Source: Candidatus Nanopelagicales bacterium
Lineage (GTDB): Bacteria > Actinomycetota > Actinomycetes > S36-B12
DNA: 26,522 nucleotides
NCBI GenBank assembly: GCA_030836325.1
Contig: JAURQC010000118.1
Location: forward strand, 1 to 26,522
Direction: 5' to 3'
Under the pieces are notes generated by a model, which was given only the letters and a program-made list of their open reading frames with translations, was not told the DNA's origin and made no database searches. Of the stretch, positions 8,930 through 16,243 are shown piece after piece. The position numbers and the translations under genes are program-made. Position 1 is the first letter of the stretch; every line of letters starts with the position of its first letter.

Positions 8930-10151
8930 TGCGGTCCACCTCCCCAATCGATCGCAGGGACAGGGTGATGATTCCTGTGACGAGCAACGCCGCCGCAATG
9001 ACTGGATAGACCGCCCGAACTCCCCATTGCTCACTGGCGGCCCCCGTGATCAGCATTGCGAGCGGAGGGAAAACGTAGAACGCCGTTAGCTGGACGCTGA
9101 AGACTCGCCCTTGTTCTTGCGCAGGGATTCGGATCTGGACCAGTGTGTTGAGAAGCGGCTGCATCGGACCCCAACTCAAGCCGAGGATGAAACCAAAGAA
9201 CGCCAGAATCGGAAGCGCCGGAAGAAATGCCATCGGGATGACGCCGAGGGCTGTACCAACGAGAGCCACCTGAATGATTCGGTAGTGCGACATCCGCTTT
9301 GTGAGGGGCCCGTACGCGAGTGCTCCCAGGACACTGCCACCGGCCAGCGCAGCGATCACCAAACCGAGCCCTTCGGGTTGAGCGAGATCTTCGAAGTACA
9401 CCGGCAGGATCACGCTCTCGGTGGGTAAGTAGACCCCGGCGAGAACCATGATCGCGATCGTCAATGTGCGAAGGGCCTTGTCGTGCCAGAGTGCGATGAC
9501 GCCGCGCGCGAGCGTGCTCAACCCAGTGGGTGATTCATCGTGCTCACGGGCTTCCTGTCCTGCATCCGACACCCGCGTCAAGGCGATACACAGCGCAGCA
9601 ATGATGAAAAGGCCACCGGGAACCCACATTCCCTGTTCGGCTCCCAGGGTCGCGATGAGGCCGGCTCCAAGAAGTGGGCCCAGCGTCCACCCCGCGGCGA
9701 AGAGCGCTTCGTGAATTCCGTTCAACGATTCGAGGCGGACTCCACCGGCACGGGCTGCGTCGACGATGAGGGACTTGCGAGCTGTGTATCCAGCCGGATC
9801 CAAACTCGCTCCCAATATGGCAAGGATCAGGATCCACGTTAAATCCAAACCCACCATCCAACCCACGGTCGGGAAGGCGATCACCGAGACTGCGGAAGCA
9901 ACGTCGGACAGAACGCTCATCGGCTTGCGCCCGTATCGATCGATAGCGATACCGACCGCGGGAACCACCACGAGAGCGGGAATCGTCGACAGGGCAGCGA
10001 CCAAGCCTGCGGCGGCTGCTGAATTTGTTTTCTCCAGCACCAGCCACGGGATGATCACCATCACGGCCCCGTTGCTGACGCCGGAGAGGACGTTCGCCGA
10101 TTCCAGCAGCACCACGGGCAGACGTTGCTTGAGCACGCTGGATAGTGTCAC
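8916..10151 (-). CDS. Major facilitator superfamily transporter (drug-efflux-like)
   Basis: A 411 aa cytoplasmic membrane transporter with about 12 hydrophobic segments. The MFS loop motif between helices 2 and 3 is present ([16 protein letters not shown]), and [12 protein letters not shown] resembles the motif-C region of antiporters. A charged loop ([16 protein letters not shown]) divides the halves. The pattern fits a MFS_3/multidrug-efflux-like exporter, but no substrate can be named. The start is GTG at 10151. The ATG of rph on the other strand is only four bp away, so the two promoters must overlap the genes. The gene interrupts the usual murI-rph neighbourhood on the opposite strand, suggesting insertion. 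Confidence 0.88.
   Translation of the reverse strand: MTLSSVLKQRLPVVLLESANVLSGVSNGAVMVIIPWLVLEKTNSAAAAGLVAALSTIPALVVVPAVGIAIDRYGRKPMSVLSDVASAVSVIAFPTVGWMVGLDLTWILILAILGASLDPAGYTARKSLIVDAARAGGVRLESLNGIHEALFAAGWTLGPLLGAGLIATLGAEQGMWVPGGLFIIAALCIALTRVSDAGQEAREHDESPTGLSTLARGVIALWHDKALRTLTIAIMVLAGVYLPTESVILPVYFEDLAQPEGLGLVIAALAGGSVLGALAYGPLTKRMSHYRIIQVALVGTALGVIPMAFLPALPILAFFGFILGLSWGPMQPLLNTLVQIRIPAQEQGRVFSVQLTAFYVFPPLAMLITGAASEQWGVRAVYPVIAAALLVTGIITLSLRSIGEVDRTTAN
10143..10148 (+). promoter_or_regulatory. -10 box (TAGTGT) for leaderless rph mRNA
   Basis: TAGTGT is followed by seven bases (CACGCCT) and the rph ATG at 10156. The hexamer lies inside the first codons of the divergent MFS gene. The identical TAGTGT plus 7 nt arrangement occurs before the metal-binding lipoprotein gene at 13185. 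Confidence 0.5.
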
Positions 10152-10155
10152 GCCT

Positions 10156-10875
10156 ATGACGAGATCCGATGGGCGTACAGCAGGCGAACTTCGACCCGTG
10201 ACCTTCGAGCGTCATTGGTCCGAACATGCGGAGGGTTCGACCCTGGTCTCATTCGGTAAGACCAAGGTGCTGTGCACGGCTTCCTTTACGCCCGGTGTGC
10301 CACGTTGGCTGAAGGATTCGGGCACCGGATGGGTGACGGCCGAGTACGCAATGCTGCCGCGCGCCACCACTACGCGAAACCAACGCGAATCGGTGAAAGG
10401 CAAGTTGGGCGGGCGCACTCAAGAGATCTCGCGCCTCATCGGACGGAGTCTGCGAGCCGTCGTCGATATGAAGGCGCTCGGCGAGAACTCGATCTTGATC
10501 GACTGTGATGTCCTCCAGGCCGATGGCGGGACCCGGACTGCGGCGATCACAGGCTCCTACGTCGCTCTCGTCGATGCCCTCACCTGGGCTCGGGGCGAAG
10601 GTCACGTTAAGGGTGATCCGCTGACGGACTCAGTTGCTGCAGTGAGCGTAGGCATCATCGATGGACAGCCCCGACTCGATCTCCATTACGACGACGATGT
10701 TCGCGCGGAAACAGACATGAATGTCGTGATGACTGGCGCTGGGAACTTCGTCGAAGTCCAGGGCACCGCAGAAGGTGATCCATTCGACCGAGCGCTGCTC
10801 GACGAGCTACTGAATCTGGCCGCTTCGGGTATCGCCGATCTGACGGCTCTGCAGAAGGCATCACTGTCCGTATGA
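10156..10875 (+). CDS. rph: Ribonuclease PH
   Basis: Phosphorolytic 3'-5' exoribonuclease that trims tRNA 3' ends, cytoplasmic hexamer. The 239 aa product matches the usual length. Motifs include [21 protein letters not shown] at the start, [36 protein letters not shown], the phosphate-binding [14 protein letters not shown] and [23 protein letters not shown]. The frame is open far upstream through the antisense of the MFS gene, but RNase PH homology begins at the ATG at 10156 and a leaderless -10 sits seven nt upstream. The stop overlaps the rdgB start by four nt (ATGA), so the pair is translationally coupled. Confidence 0.95.
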   Translation: MTRSDGRTAGELRPVTFERHWSEHAEGSTLVSFGKTKVLCTASFTPGVPRWLKDSGTGWVTAEYAMLPRATTTRNQRESVKGKLGGRTQEISRLIGRSLRAVVDMKALGENSILIDCDVLQADGGTRTAAITGSYVALVDALTWARGEGHVKGDPLTDSVAAVSVGIIDGQPRLDLHYDDDVRAETDMNVVMTGAGNFVEVQGTAEGDPFDRALLDELLNLAASGIADLTALQKASLSV

Positions 10876-11495
10876 GTCAGCGCGTCGTTCTGGCTACTCG
10901 CAATCAGCACAAGGTTGCCGAGTTGCGGCGCATCCTGGAAACCGCACACATCGATGTCGATCTCGTCGGAACGGAAGAGTTCCCAGATCTGCCCGATGTC
11001 CCTGAGACGGGAAGCACTTTCGCAGCCAATGCCTTGTTAAAGGCCAATGATGTCGCTCAGCGAACTGGTTTGGTCGCGATAGCTGATGACTCGGGCCTGT
11101 GTGTCGACGCATTAAACGGGATGCCGGGGATCCTCTCTGCCCGGTGGGCCGGAAAGCACGGCGACGACGGTGCGAATCTCCAGTTGGTCCTCGCCCAAAT
11201 TGCAGATGTCCCACCCAACCGCCGCGGTGCCGCATTTCACTGCGCAGCTGCCGTGGCTACGCCTGGTGGCGAGGAGCGGGTGGTGGAGGGTGTGCTCGAC
11301 GGCAGCCTCATCATGGAGCCGCGGGGGAGTAACGGCTTTGGATATGACCCCATCTTCACGCCCCGCGGTTACGTACTCACTACCGCTGAACTCACGCCGG
11401 CTGAGAAGGACGCGATTAGCCACCGGGGCCACGCATTCCGGGCACTCGTGCCGGTGCTCGGTGAACTACTCTCCGATACCAACACCCCCGGATAA
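10872..11495 (+). CDS. rdgB: XTP/dITP diphosphohydrolase (RdgB/HAM1)
   Basis: House-cleaning nucleotidase that hydrolyses dITP, ITP and XTP to the monophosphates, keeping deaminated purines out of DNA and RNA. The 207 aa product has the HAM1 motifs: [15 protein letters not shown] at the N-terminus, the metal-binding [25 protein letters not shown], the base-pocket segment [11 protein letters not shown], and the C-terminal [10 protein letters not shown]. It is coupled to rph by an ATGA overlap, a linkage conserved in actinobacteria (Rv1340-Rv1341). Confidence 0.95.
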   Translation: MSQRVVLATRNQHKVAELRRILETAHIDVDLVGTEEFPDLPDVPETGSTFAANALLKANDVAQRTGLVAIADDSGLCVDALNGMPGILSARWAGKHGDDGANLQLVLAQIADVPPNRRGAAFHCAAAVATPGGEERVVEGVLDGSLIMEPRGSNGFGYDPIFTPRGYVLTTAELTPAEKDAISHRGHAFRALVPVLGELLSDTNTPG

Positions 11496-11524
11496 TCCAC
11501 TCCTCGATAGGAAAGGGCTCAACG

Positions 11525-12409
11525 ATGGCTCAGGTCAGCGACCACTACAACGGCTCAGCACCGTCGTACCACGAGCAATATGACCCGGAGAAGATCTGGA
11601 CGAACGAGGAGTATCCGGCTAACTATTTCCGGCTGAACAAGGTGATTCGCATCCTCAAGGACCGTGGTGCGACGAGCGTGTACGAACTTGGTGCCGCAGA
11701 GGGCAGTCCCATCATCCGCATCGCGAAGGAACTTGGAGTCGACGTTCGCGCCAGTGATCTGTCTAGCGAGATGGTCCGACTGGGCAAGGAGAACTTCGAG
11801 CGCAACGGACTCGATCCCGATTTGCACACCCAGGTGGACATCAACGACCGCGATGCAGTTAGCGCCGAGGCTACTCGGGTGGGTCAGTTCGATGCGGTCA
11901 TCGCCCTGGGTGTGATTCCCCATGTCGAAGACGATGCTTGGTTCGTCGAGGCGATGTCGTTGTTCCTCAAGCCCGGCGGCACCTTGATCCTGCAGTTCCG
12001 CAATGCAATGTTTTCGATGTTTACATTTAACCGGTTGACCAAGGAGTTCATCCTCGAGGACCTCATGGCTTCGGTTGGTCAGGAATTCAAGGACGTCGTC
12101 TCACAGGACCTCGATCAGCGACTAGCCGTCGACAAGCCACCGAAGCGCGAGTGGGACAAGGACGCCCCGGCTTACGACGAGATCCTTGCCCGCTTCCACA
12201 ATCCTTTCGAGCTTGCCGAGGTGGTTAAGGCCCAGGGCTTCGAGGACCTCTCCTACGCCTGGTACAACTTCCACCCGACTTACCCGATGATCGCCGGTGG
12301 CATCGATGCAACCGAGTATCGGCGCCAGCAGATCGAGCTCGAGGACGACGAGTCGTGGCGCGGGATGTTCTTGTGCTCGGCCGGAATGATCATCGCAACC
12401 AAGCGCTGA
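11525..12409 (+). CDS. Class I SAM-dependent methyltransferase, substrate unknown
   Basis: A 294 aa cytoplasmic protein with a Rossmann methyltransferase core. Motif I is VYELGAAEGSPIIRIAKELG (about 56-75), a variant of the GxGxG loop with ELGAAEG. The acidic end of strand 2 is VRASDLSSEMVRLGKEN. Motif II is FDAVIALGVIPHVEDDAWFVEAM and motif III is LKPGGTLILQFRN. It opens with VSDHYNGSAPSYHEQYD, a lead seen in ubiquinone/UbiG-like and sugar O-methyltransferases. An aromatic-rich segment near the C-terminus (YAWYNFHPTYPMIAGG) could form the acceptor site. AGGAAAGGG is a fair SD upstream of the ATG, and the 29-nt gap after rdgB may allow co-transcription. The acceptor cannot be told from sequence. 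Confidence 0.85.
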   Translation: MAQVSDHYNGSAPSYHEQYDPEKIWTNEEYPANYFRLNKVIRILKDRGATSVYELGAAEGSPIIRIAKELGVDVRASDLSSEMVRLGKENFERNGLDPDLHTQVDINDRDAVSAEATRVGQFDAVIALGVIPHVEDDAWFVEAMSLFLKPGGTLILQFRNAMFSMFTFNRLTKEFILEDLMASVGQEFKDVVSQDLDQRLAVDKPPKREWDKDAPAYDEILARFHNPFELAEVVKAQGFEDLSYAWYNFHPTYPMIAGGIDATEYRRQQIELEDDESWRGMFLCSAGMIIATKR

Positions 12410-12463
12410 CGGGAGTCACGTGGTCGGCAGGCCACTGATCAGCACCCGCCTGATACCCGATGA

Positions 12464-12547
12464 TGGTGCGGAAGGCGGGAGTTGAACCCGCACGCCCTAG
12501 GGCACTGGTACCTAAAACCAGCGTGTCTGCCGTTCCACCACTTCCGC
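12464..12547 (-). tRNA. tRNA-Leu (anticodon UAG)
   Basis: The minus strand gives a class II tRNA of 84 nt including encoded CCA. Acceptor stem GCGGAAG pairs with CTTCCGC, followed by A and CCA. The anticodon arm is CTGGT-TTTAGGT-ACCAG with anticodon TAG. A long variable arm (GTGCCCTAGGGCGT) identifies it as leucine-type. The T arm is GCGGGTTCAACTCCCGC. It decodes CUN leucine codons, mainly CUA. A -10-like TAGACT lies ten nt upstream. Confidence 0.96.
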
Positions 12548-12557
12548 TTGATTCCAA

Positions 12558-12563
12558 AGTCTA
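12558..12563 (-). promoter_or_regulatory. -10 box (TAGACT) for tRNA-Leu
   Basis: Minus-strand TAGACT lies ten nt before the tRNA 5' end. Its -35 region falls inside the distal arm of the inverted repeat at 12570-12636, so that element overlaps the tRNA promoter. Confidence 0.45.
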
Positions 12564-12569
12564 TTCTCC

Positions 12570-12636
12570 CGCCAAAAACCTGCAGTTGCCGTCACAAGGC
12601 GCCGGCTTTTTTTGACGGCAACTGCAGGTTTTGGCG
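12570..12636. repeat. Long near-perfect inverted repeat (24-bp arms) between bcp and tRNA-Leu
   Basis: Arm 12570-12594 (CGCCAAAAACCTGCAG followed by TTGCCGTCA) matches the reverse complement of 12613-12636 over 24 bp, with a single extra A in the first arm. The loop is 18 nt and holds GGCGCCGGC and a T-run. It starts one nt beyond the bcp stop, so it probably ends bcp transcription. Its length, internal PstI-like CTGCAG and sharp borders also fit a small palindromic interspersed repeat. Only one copy is seen in this window. Confidence 0.8.
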
Positions 12637-13101
12637 CTAGAGCTTGAGGTCTCGCATCAGTTTCGCGACGTGGCCGGTGGCCTTGACGTTGTAGAAGGCG
12701 TGTTCGATCTTCCCGGTAGGCGAGATAACGAAAGTTGATCGGATCACTCCGGTTACGACCTTGCCGTACAACTTCTTCTCACCCCAGGCTCCGTACTTCT
12801 CCATCACCTTGTGCTCCGGGTCCGATAGCAGGGTGAAGGGCAATTGCTCTTGGGTGGTGAATTCGGCCAACTTGTCCGGGGAGTCGGGGGAGATGCCAAC
12901 GACGACCAAGCCGGAATCGGCGAAGGTCGCCAGGTTGTCGCGGAAGTCGCACGCTTGAGCGGTGCACCCGGGGGTCATCGCAGCCGGATAGGCATAGAGA
13001 AGGACCTGAGAGCCTCTTGCATCCCTCAGCGCCCAGCGCTCACCCGTGGCGGTAGGCAGGGTGAATGCGGGTGCAGGATCTCCCGCCATCAGTTTGGTCA
13101 C
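12637..13101 (-). CDS. bcp: Thioredoxin-dependent peroxiredoxin (BCP/PrxQ type)
   Basis: Thiol peroxidase reducing hydrogen peroxide and organic hydroperoxides with electrons from thioredoxin, cytoplasmic. The GTG at 13101 gives 154 aa. Peroxidatic C46 is in AMTPGCTAQAC and resolving C51 is five residues later, the intramolecular C-x4-C of PrxQ/BCP. KLMAGDPAPAFTLP is the usual N-terminus and GVIRSTFVISPTGKIEHAF the C-terminal strand pair. The usual YFYPKDDTPGC is here YAYPAAMTPGC, losing the charged pair. The start is set by TACGCT six nt upstream (leaderless); an ATG at 13089 is the alternative. It is divergent from the metal-uptake operon, and the palindrome at 13138-13154 may control both. 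Confidence 0.92.
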   Translation of the reverse strand: MTKLMAGDPAPAFTLPTATGERWALRDARGSQVLLYAYPAAMTPGCTAQACDFRDNLATFADSGLVVVGISPDSPDKLAEFTTQEQLPFTLLSDPEHKVMEKYGAWGEKKLYGKVVTGVIRSTFVISPTGKIEHAFYNVKATGHVAKLMRDLKL

Positions 13102-13107
13102 GGCAAC

Positions 13108-13113
13108 AGCGTA
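13108..13113 (-). promoter_or_regulatory. -10 box (TACGCT) for leaderless bcp mRNA
   Basis: Minus-strand TACGCT is followed by GTTGCC (6 nt) and the GTG start at 13101. No SD is present. Confidence 0.5.
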
Positions 13114-13137
13114 GGGGCATTCGCAAAGACCACTGTC

Positions 13138-13154
13138 TTGCAAATAATTTGCAA
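13138..13154. promoter_or_regulatory. Zur-like palindromic operator
   Basis: TTGCAAATAATTTGCAA is a perfect 8-1-8 palindrome. Its 7-1-7 core TGCAAAT-A-ATTTGCA closely resembles the actinobacterial Zur box as I recall it (TGAAAATnATTTTCA) and has Fur-family geometry. The right arm contains TTGCAA at 13149-13154, exactly 17 nt before the TAGTGT -10 of the downstream metal-uptake operon, so it coincides with the -35 hexamer. Binding there would block transcription when zinc (or another sensed metal) is plentiful. The left arm is upstream of bcp. Confidence 0.7.
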
Positions 13155-13171
13155 TTGCATAAATTGGCTCC

Positions 13172-13177
13172 TAGTGT
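13172..13177 (+). promoter_or_regulatory. -10 box (TAGTGT) for the metal-uptake operon
   Basis: TAGTGT is followed by TGCCGCT (7 nt) and the ATG at 13185. A -35-like TTGCAA sits 17 nt upstream inside the Zur-like palindrome. This is a complete promoter with an operator over its -35. Confidence 0.6.
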
Positions 13178-13184
13178 TGCCGCT

Positions 13185-14210
13185 ATGCGGAAAAACCTGC
13201 GTTCCGTCCTAGTCGTGAGTTCTGTCGGGGCCCTGGCCCTCGCGGGCTGCTCTTCATCGAGCGACGATTCCGCGTCGTCTGAGGCTTCGGGGAGCGACGG
13301 GGACAAGGTCCTGGTGGCTACCACCGTCTCGCCGATCACCTCGATCGTGTCCCGGGTGGGTGGCGATTGCGTCGAGATCCGGGGCATCGTCCCGGAGGGC
13401 ACCAACTCCCACACCTTCGAGCCTGCTCCGTCGGTAGCGGCCCTGTTGAGCGACGCCGACGTCGTGTTCATCAATGGTCTGAAGCTTGAGGACCCGACTC
13501 TGGCGATGGCAGAGGCCAACATGCGCGAGGACGTCGAGCTCGTCGAACTCGGCACCGTGGCTTTGCCCGAAGAGGACTACATCTTTGATTTCTCCTTCCC
13601 TGAGGAGGAGGGCAAGCCGAATCCGCATCTGTGGACCGATCCCACCTACGCCATCGAATACGCCGACATCGTGCGTGAGGTGCTCAGTGAGCGGGATCCT
13701 GCGTGTGCTGATCAGATGCAGGAGAACTTCGATGCTTTCGCTGCTCAGGCGAACGAACTCGCCGATGCAGTGCGCGAGGACCAGCGATCCGTTCCCGAAG
13801 GCGCCTTGAAACTCGTGACTTATCACGATGCATACGCGTACTTCGCTGACAACTTCGGATGGGAGGTCGTTGGTGCAGTGCAGCCGAGTGACTTCGCCGA
13901 TCCCACACCCTCAGAGGTCGTGACCTTGATCGAGCAGATCCGCGCTGAAGCGGTGCCGACGATCTTTGGTTCCGAGGTATTCCCATCGGCTGTTCTGGAG
14001 GAGGTCGGCAACGAGACCGGTGTGCGGTACGAGCAGTCCTTGCGGGATGACGATCTCCCTGGTGCTCCCGGGGAGGAGAACCACTCTTGGTTGGGTCTTA
14101 TGCAGTACAACTTCGCAACCATGATCGAGGGTCTCGGTGGCGAAGCACCCAACGTTCGTGCGGTCGACATCATCAGCCCGGTTCCGGATACGGCAGACTA
14201 TCCACAGTGA
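13185..14210 (+). CDS. znuA: Metal (Zn/Mn) ABC transporter substrate-binding lipoprotein
   Basis: Cluster A-I (cluster 9) solute-binding protein that captures Zn2+ or Mn2+ outside the membrane for the ABC importer encoded next to it. The 341 aa precursor has a lipoprotein signal (RKNLRSVLVVSSVGALALAGC, lipid at C22) and a Ser/Asp/Glu-rich linker. Expected ligands are H76 in NSHTFEP, H148 in NPHLWTDP, H214 in YHDAYAYF and an aspartate in RDDDLPG (288-290). This His3-Asp set fits zinc or manganese binders. There is no His-rich loop, but a short acidic stretch FPEEEGK takes its place. The ATG at 13185 is chosen for the signal peptide and the leaderless promoter. The gene symbol is by family; zinc is favoured by the Zur-like operator, manganese not excluded. 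Confidence 0.88.
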   Translation: MRKNLRSVLVVSSVGALALAGCSSSSDDSASSEASGSDGDKVLVATTVSPITSIVSRVGGDCVEIRGIVPEGTNSHTFEPAPSVAALLSDADVVFINGLKLEDPTLAMAEANMREDVELVELGTVALPEEDYIFDFSFPEEEGKPNPHLWTDPTYAIEYADIVREVLSERDPACADQMQENFDAFAAQANELADAVREDQRSVPEGALKLVTYHDAYAYFADNFGWEVVGAVQPSDFADPTPSEVVTLIEQIRAEAVPTIFGSEVFPSAVLEEVGNETGVRYEQSLRDDDLPGAPGEENHSWLGLMQYNFATMIEGLGGEAPNVRAVDIISPVPDTADYPQ

Positions 14211-15001
14211 CGGGAACTGGAGTCGGACCAGAACTGATCCGACTTACTGCGGTGGACGCCGGGTATGACCACCAGGTGGTCCTGCATGACGTCAACGTCC
14301 ATGTCCACGAAGACCAGTTCACCGGCATCGTCGGCCCTTCGGGATCGGGCAAGACAACCCTGTTGAGGCTGCTGCTGGGCATCGTTAAGCCGATGACCGG
14401 TTCGATTGAGCAGCATGCGGGTCTGCGAACCGCGTACGTCCCGCAGTTGGAGACGGTCAATTGGGATTTCCCGATCACTGTCCTGGAATGCGTACTGATG
14501 TCGGGATCGCAGGGACAGGGACGACGATTCGTCGCCCCCTGGGCAAGCGCCAAGGAGAAGAGCGCTGCCATGGCCGTCCTTGAGCGTCTCAGCATCGAGA
14601 AGTTCGCAGATCGACAAATACGGCAGTTGTCTGGTGGTCAACAGCAGCGAATGTTCCTAGCGCGAGCGCTCTACCGGCAGCCGCAATTGCTACTCCTTGA
14701 CGAACCAACGAGTGGTGTCGACGTTTCGACGAGGCACGACGTCTTGCACTTACTTGCTGATCTTCATGAAGACGGTGTTGCCATCGTTCTCACCACGCAC
14801 GACCTCAACGGCATGGCCGCTCACCTGCCTCATCTGATTTGTGTCAACCATCGGGTGATTGCAGACGGCACGCCCGAGGAAGTCATCCGTCCCGACGTTC
14901 TCGAGCAAACGTACGGAGCCCGGATGGAGGTGCTCGAACATTTGGGCATGCGTGTGGTGGTCGACGACCGTCGCGATCAGTCATCTGGTGTGGTTGCTTG
15001 A
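14207..15001 (+). CDS. znuC: Metal ABC transporter ATP-binding protein
   Basis: Cytoplasmic ATPase of the importer, 264 aa. Walker A GPSGSGKTT at 43-51, Q-loop glutamine 80, signature LSGGQ at 141-145, Walker B LLLLDEP with D165/E166, and the switch histidine in TTHDLN are all intact. The segment YVPQLETVNWDFPITV resembles the WDFP motif of Mn/Fe/Zn (MntB/SitB) ATPases, so the substrate is not fixed by this subunit. The GTG start at 14207 overlaps the stop of the binding-protein gene by four nt (GTGA), so the open frame further upstream is not used. Its stop overlaps the permease start by one nt (TGATG). Confidence 0.92.
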   Translation: MTGTGVGPELIRLTAVDAGYDHQVVLHDVNVHVHEDQFTGIVGPSGSGKTTLLRLLLGIVKPMTGSIEQHAGLRTAYVPQLETVNWDFPITVLECVLMSGSQGQGRRFVAPWASAKEKSAAMAVLERLSIEKFADRQIRQLSGGQQQRMFLARALYRQPQLLLLDEPTSGVDVSTRHDVLHLLADLHEDGVAIVLTTHDLNGMAAHLPHLICVNHRVIADGTPEEVIRPDVLEQTYGARMEVLEHLGMRVVVDDRRDQSSGVVA

Positions 15002-15879
15002 TGGAGGCCATCCTCGAGCCGCTCGGCTACACCTTCTTTCTCAAAGGGCTACTCGTCGCCGGGCTCTCGGGTGCACTTCTGGGCTTTATTGGAGTCTTCA
15101 TCGTGCTGCGAGGCATGAGCTACATCGGCCATGGGCTGTCACACTCGATCTTTGGTGGTTTCGCGGCGGTCCAACTATTCGCTGCGCAGTTCTACGTGCT
15201 CGGAGCCGGACTGTGGGGGATCGCATCTGCCCTTGCCATCAACACCGTCTCCAAGCGCAGTCGTCTGGGCGCTGATGCTGCGATCGGTGTCATCACAACA
15301 GCGTCGTTCGCTCTCGGTGTTGCTCTTTTCGCGCGATTCGGTTCCAGCGGGCCGTCCTTCGAGAACGCACTCTTCGGCAGCATCCTCGGCATCTCAAGTG
15401 AGCAGATCGTCGGACTCGTGGTCGTGTCCTTACTGGCAGTTGGATTCGTGTTCCTGCGTTACCGGGCCCTGTTGTTCTCCACGTTCGACCCGGAGGTGGC
15501 GGATGTGTCCGGTGTCCGGGTCAATCGCATCGAAGCCCAGCTCATGATCGTCCTGTCTTTGTCGATTTTGGCAACGCTCACCGTCATCGGTGTCACCTTG
15601 GTTGCCGCGATGCTCGTGATTCCGGCAGTGGTCGCGCGAATGCTGACCGATTCCTTTGGACGAATGCTTGCCTGGAGCACGGCGATCGGAACCTTCAGCG
15701 GACTGGTGGGGATGTACGTCAGCTACTACGCCGAGGTCCCATCGGGAACCATGATCGTCCTGGTGGGTGCAGCGATCTTCCTCATCGTCTTCGCCTTCGC
15801 CGGTAGTTCTCGGCGCCGCAAGTCTGCGGGTCTGGATTCGCACGTAGAGCCCGTTCCCGCCGCAACTATCTCTCGCTGA
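15001..15879 (+). CDS. znuB: Metal ABC transporter permease
   Basis: ABC-3 family membrane subunit, 292 aa with about eight to nine hydrophobic helices. The N-terminal segment FLKGLLVAGLSGALLGFIGVFIV leads into RGMSYIGHGLSHSIFGGFA, the conserved loop of this family. The region FDPEVADVSGVRVNRIEAQLMIVLSL carries the coupling motif, and VTLVAAMLVIPAVVARML is typical of ZnuB/MntC permeases. It starts at the ATG overlapping the preceding stop. The last gene of the three-gene operon; a small hairpin follows. Confidence 0.92.
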   Translation: MEAILEPLGYTFFLKGLLVAGLSGALLGFIGVFIVLRGMSYIGHGLSHSIFGGFAAVQLFAAQFYVLGAGLWGIASALAINTVSKRSRLGADAAIGVITTASFALGVALFARFGSSGPSFENALFGSILGISSEQIVGLVVVSLLAVGFVFLRYRALLFSTFDPEVADVSGVRVNRIEAQLMIVLSLSILATLTVIGVTLVAAMLVIPAVVARMLTDSFGRMLAWSTAIGTFSGLVGMYVSYYAEVPSGTMIVLVGAAIFLIVFAFAGSSRRRKSAGLDSHVEPVPAATISR

Positions 15880-15889
15880 CGGGTATCGG

Positions 15890-15907
15890 CTTCCACCGAC
15901 GTGGAAG
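15890..15907. terminator. Weak hairpin after the metal-uptake operon
   Basis: CTTCCAC (15890-15896) pairs with GTGGAAG (15901-15907) around CGAC, eleven nt after the permease stop. No U-tract follows, so termination efficiency is doubtful. Confidence 0.35.
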
Positions 15908-15924
15908 GAAATCCATGCTCGGCG

Positions 15925-15930
15925 TAGGCT
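15925..15930 (+). promoter_or_regulatory. -10 box (TAGGCT) for the DUF3618 gene
   Basis: TAGGCT lies 40 nt before the ATG at 15971, giving a purine-rich leader (AGAGAGAACGAGAG) that may serve as SD. Confidence 0.4.
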
Positions 15931-15970
15931 GATCCCGCACATCACAGTCAAGAGAGAACGAGAGATTTCG

Positions 15971-16243
15971 ATGGCCGACTCCGCACCGACTTCGCCCACC
16001 TCAGCGACATCTCTCGTCGATCTGCAGACATCCGTGGCCGCAGCGCGAGAGGAACTCGTGTCCTCTCTGGTGAGCCTCAAGTCCGAAACCACACCTGCTG
16101 CTCTTGCCCAACGTGGACTCGGTGCGGCCAAGGGCTGGTTCACCGACGAGTATGGCGGCATCCGCCCGGATCGTGTTGCGATCGTCGGTGCCGTCGTTGT
16201 TGGCTACGTGGCTATCAAGTTGATCGGGCGGCGGCGTCGTTGA
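15971..16243 (+). CDS. DUF3618-like small membrane-anchored protein
   Basis: A 90 aa protein with a cytoplasmic amphipathic N-terminal part and one C-terminal membrane helix (RVAIVGAVVVGYVAIKLIG) closed by the basic stop-transfer RRRR. The core DLQTSVAAAREELVSSLVSLKSETTP has the shape of DUF3618 proteins, which start with an I/L-x-x-x-I-x-x-x-R-E-E-L helix. Function unknown; the family often sits near bcp and a GroES-like gene in actinobacteria, and here bcp is 3 kb away across the metal-uptake operon. Its stop overlaps the next gene's TTG start. Confidence 0.75.
   Translation: MADSAPTSPTSATSLVDLQTSVAAAREELVSSLVSLKSETTPAALAQRGLGAAKGWFTDEYGGIRPDRVAIVGAVVVGYVAIKLIGRRRR

Noticed and set aside
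9544..10227. 227-codon minus-strand frame overlapping the MFS gene
   Set aside because: Same strand but another frame inside the MFS gene; it lacks hydrophobic segments and its residues are an Arg/Ser-rich shadow.
12464..12636. tRNA-Leu plus palindrome as an integrative-element attachment site
   Set aside because: There is no integrase, no duplicated tRNA 3' end and no mobile gene nearby in the window.
13254..13826. 190-codon minus-strand frame over the metal-binding lipoprotein gene
   Set aside because: Shadow of the opposite gene with its clear lipobox and metal ligands; no SD and no recognisable domain.
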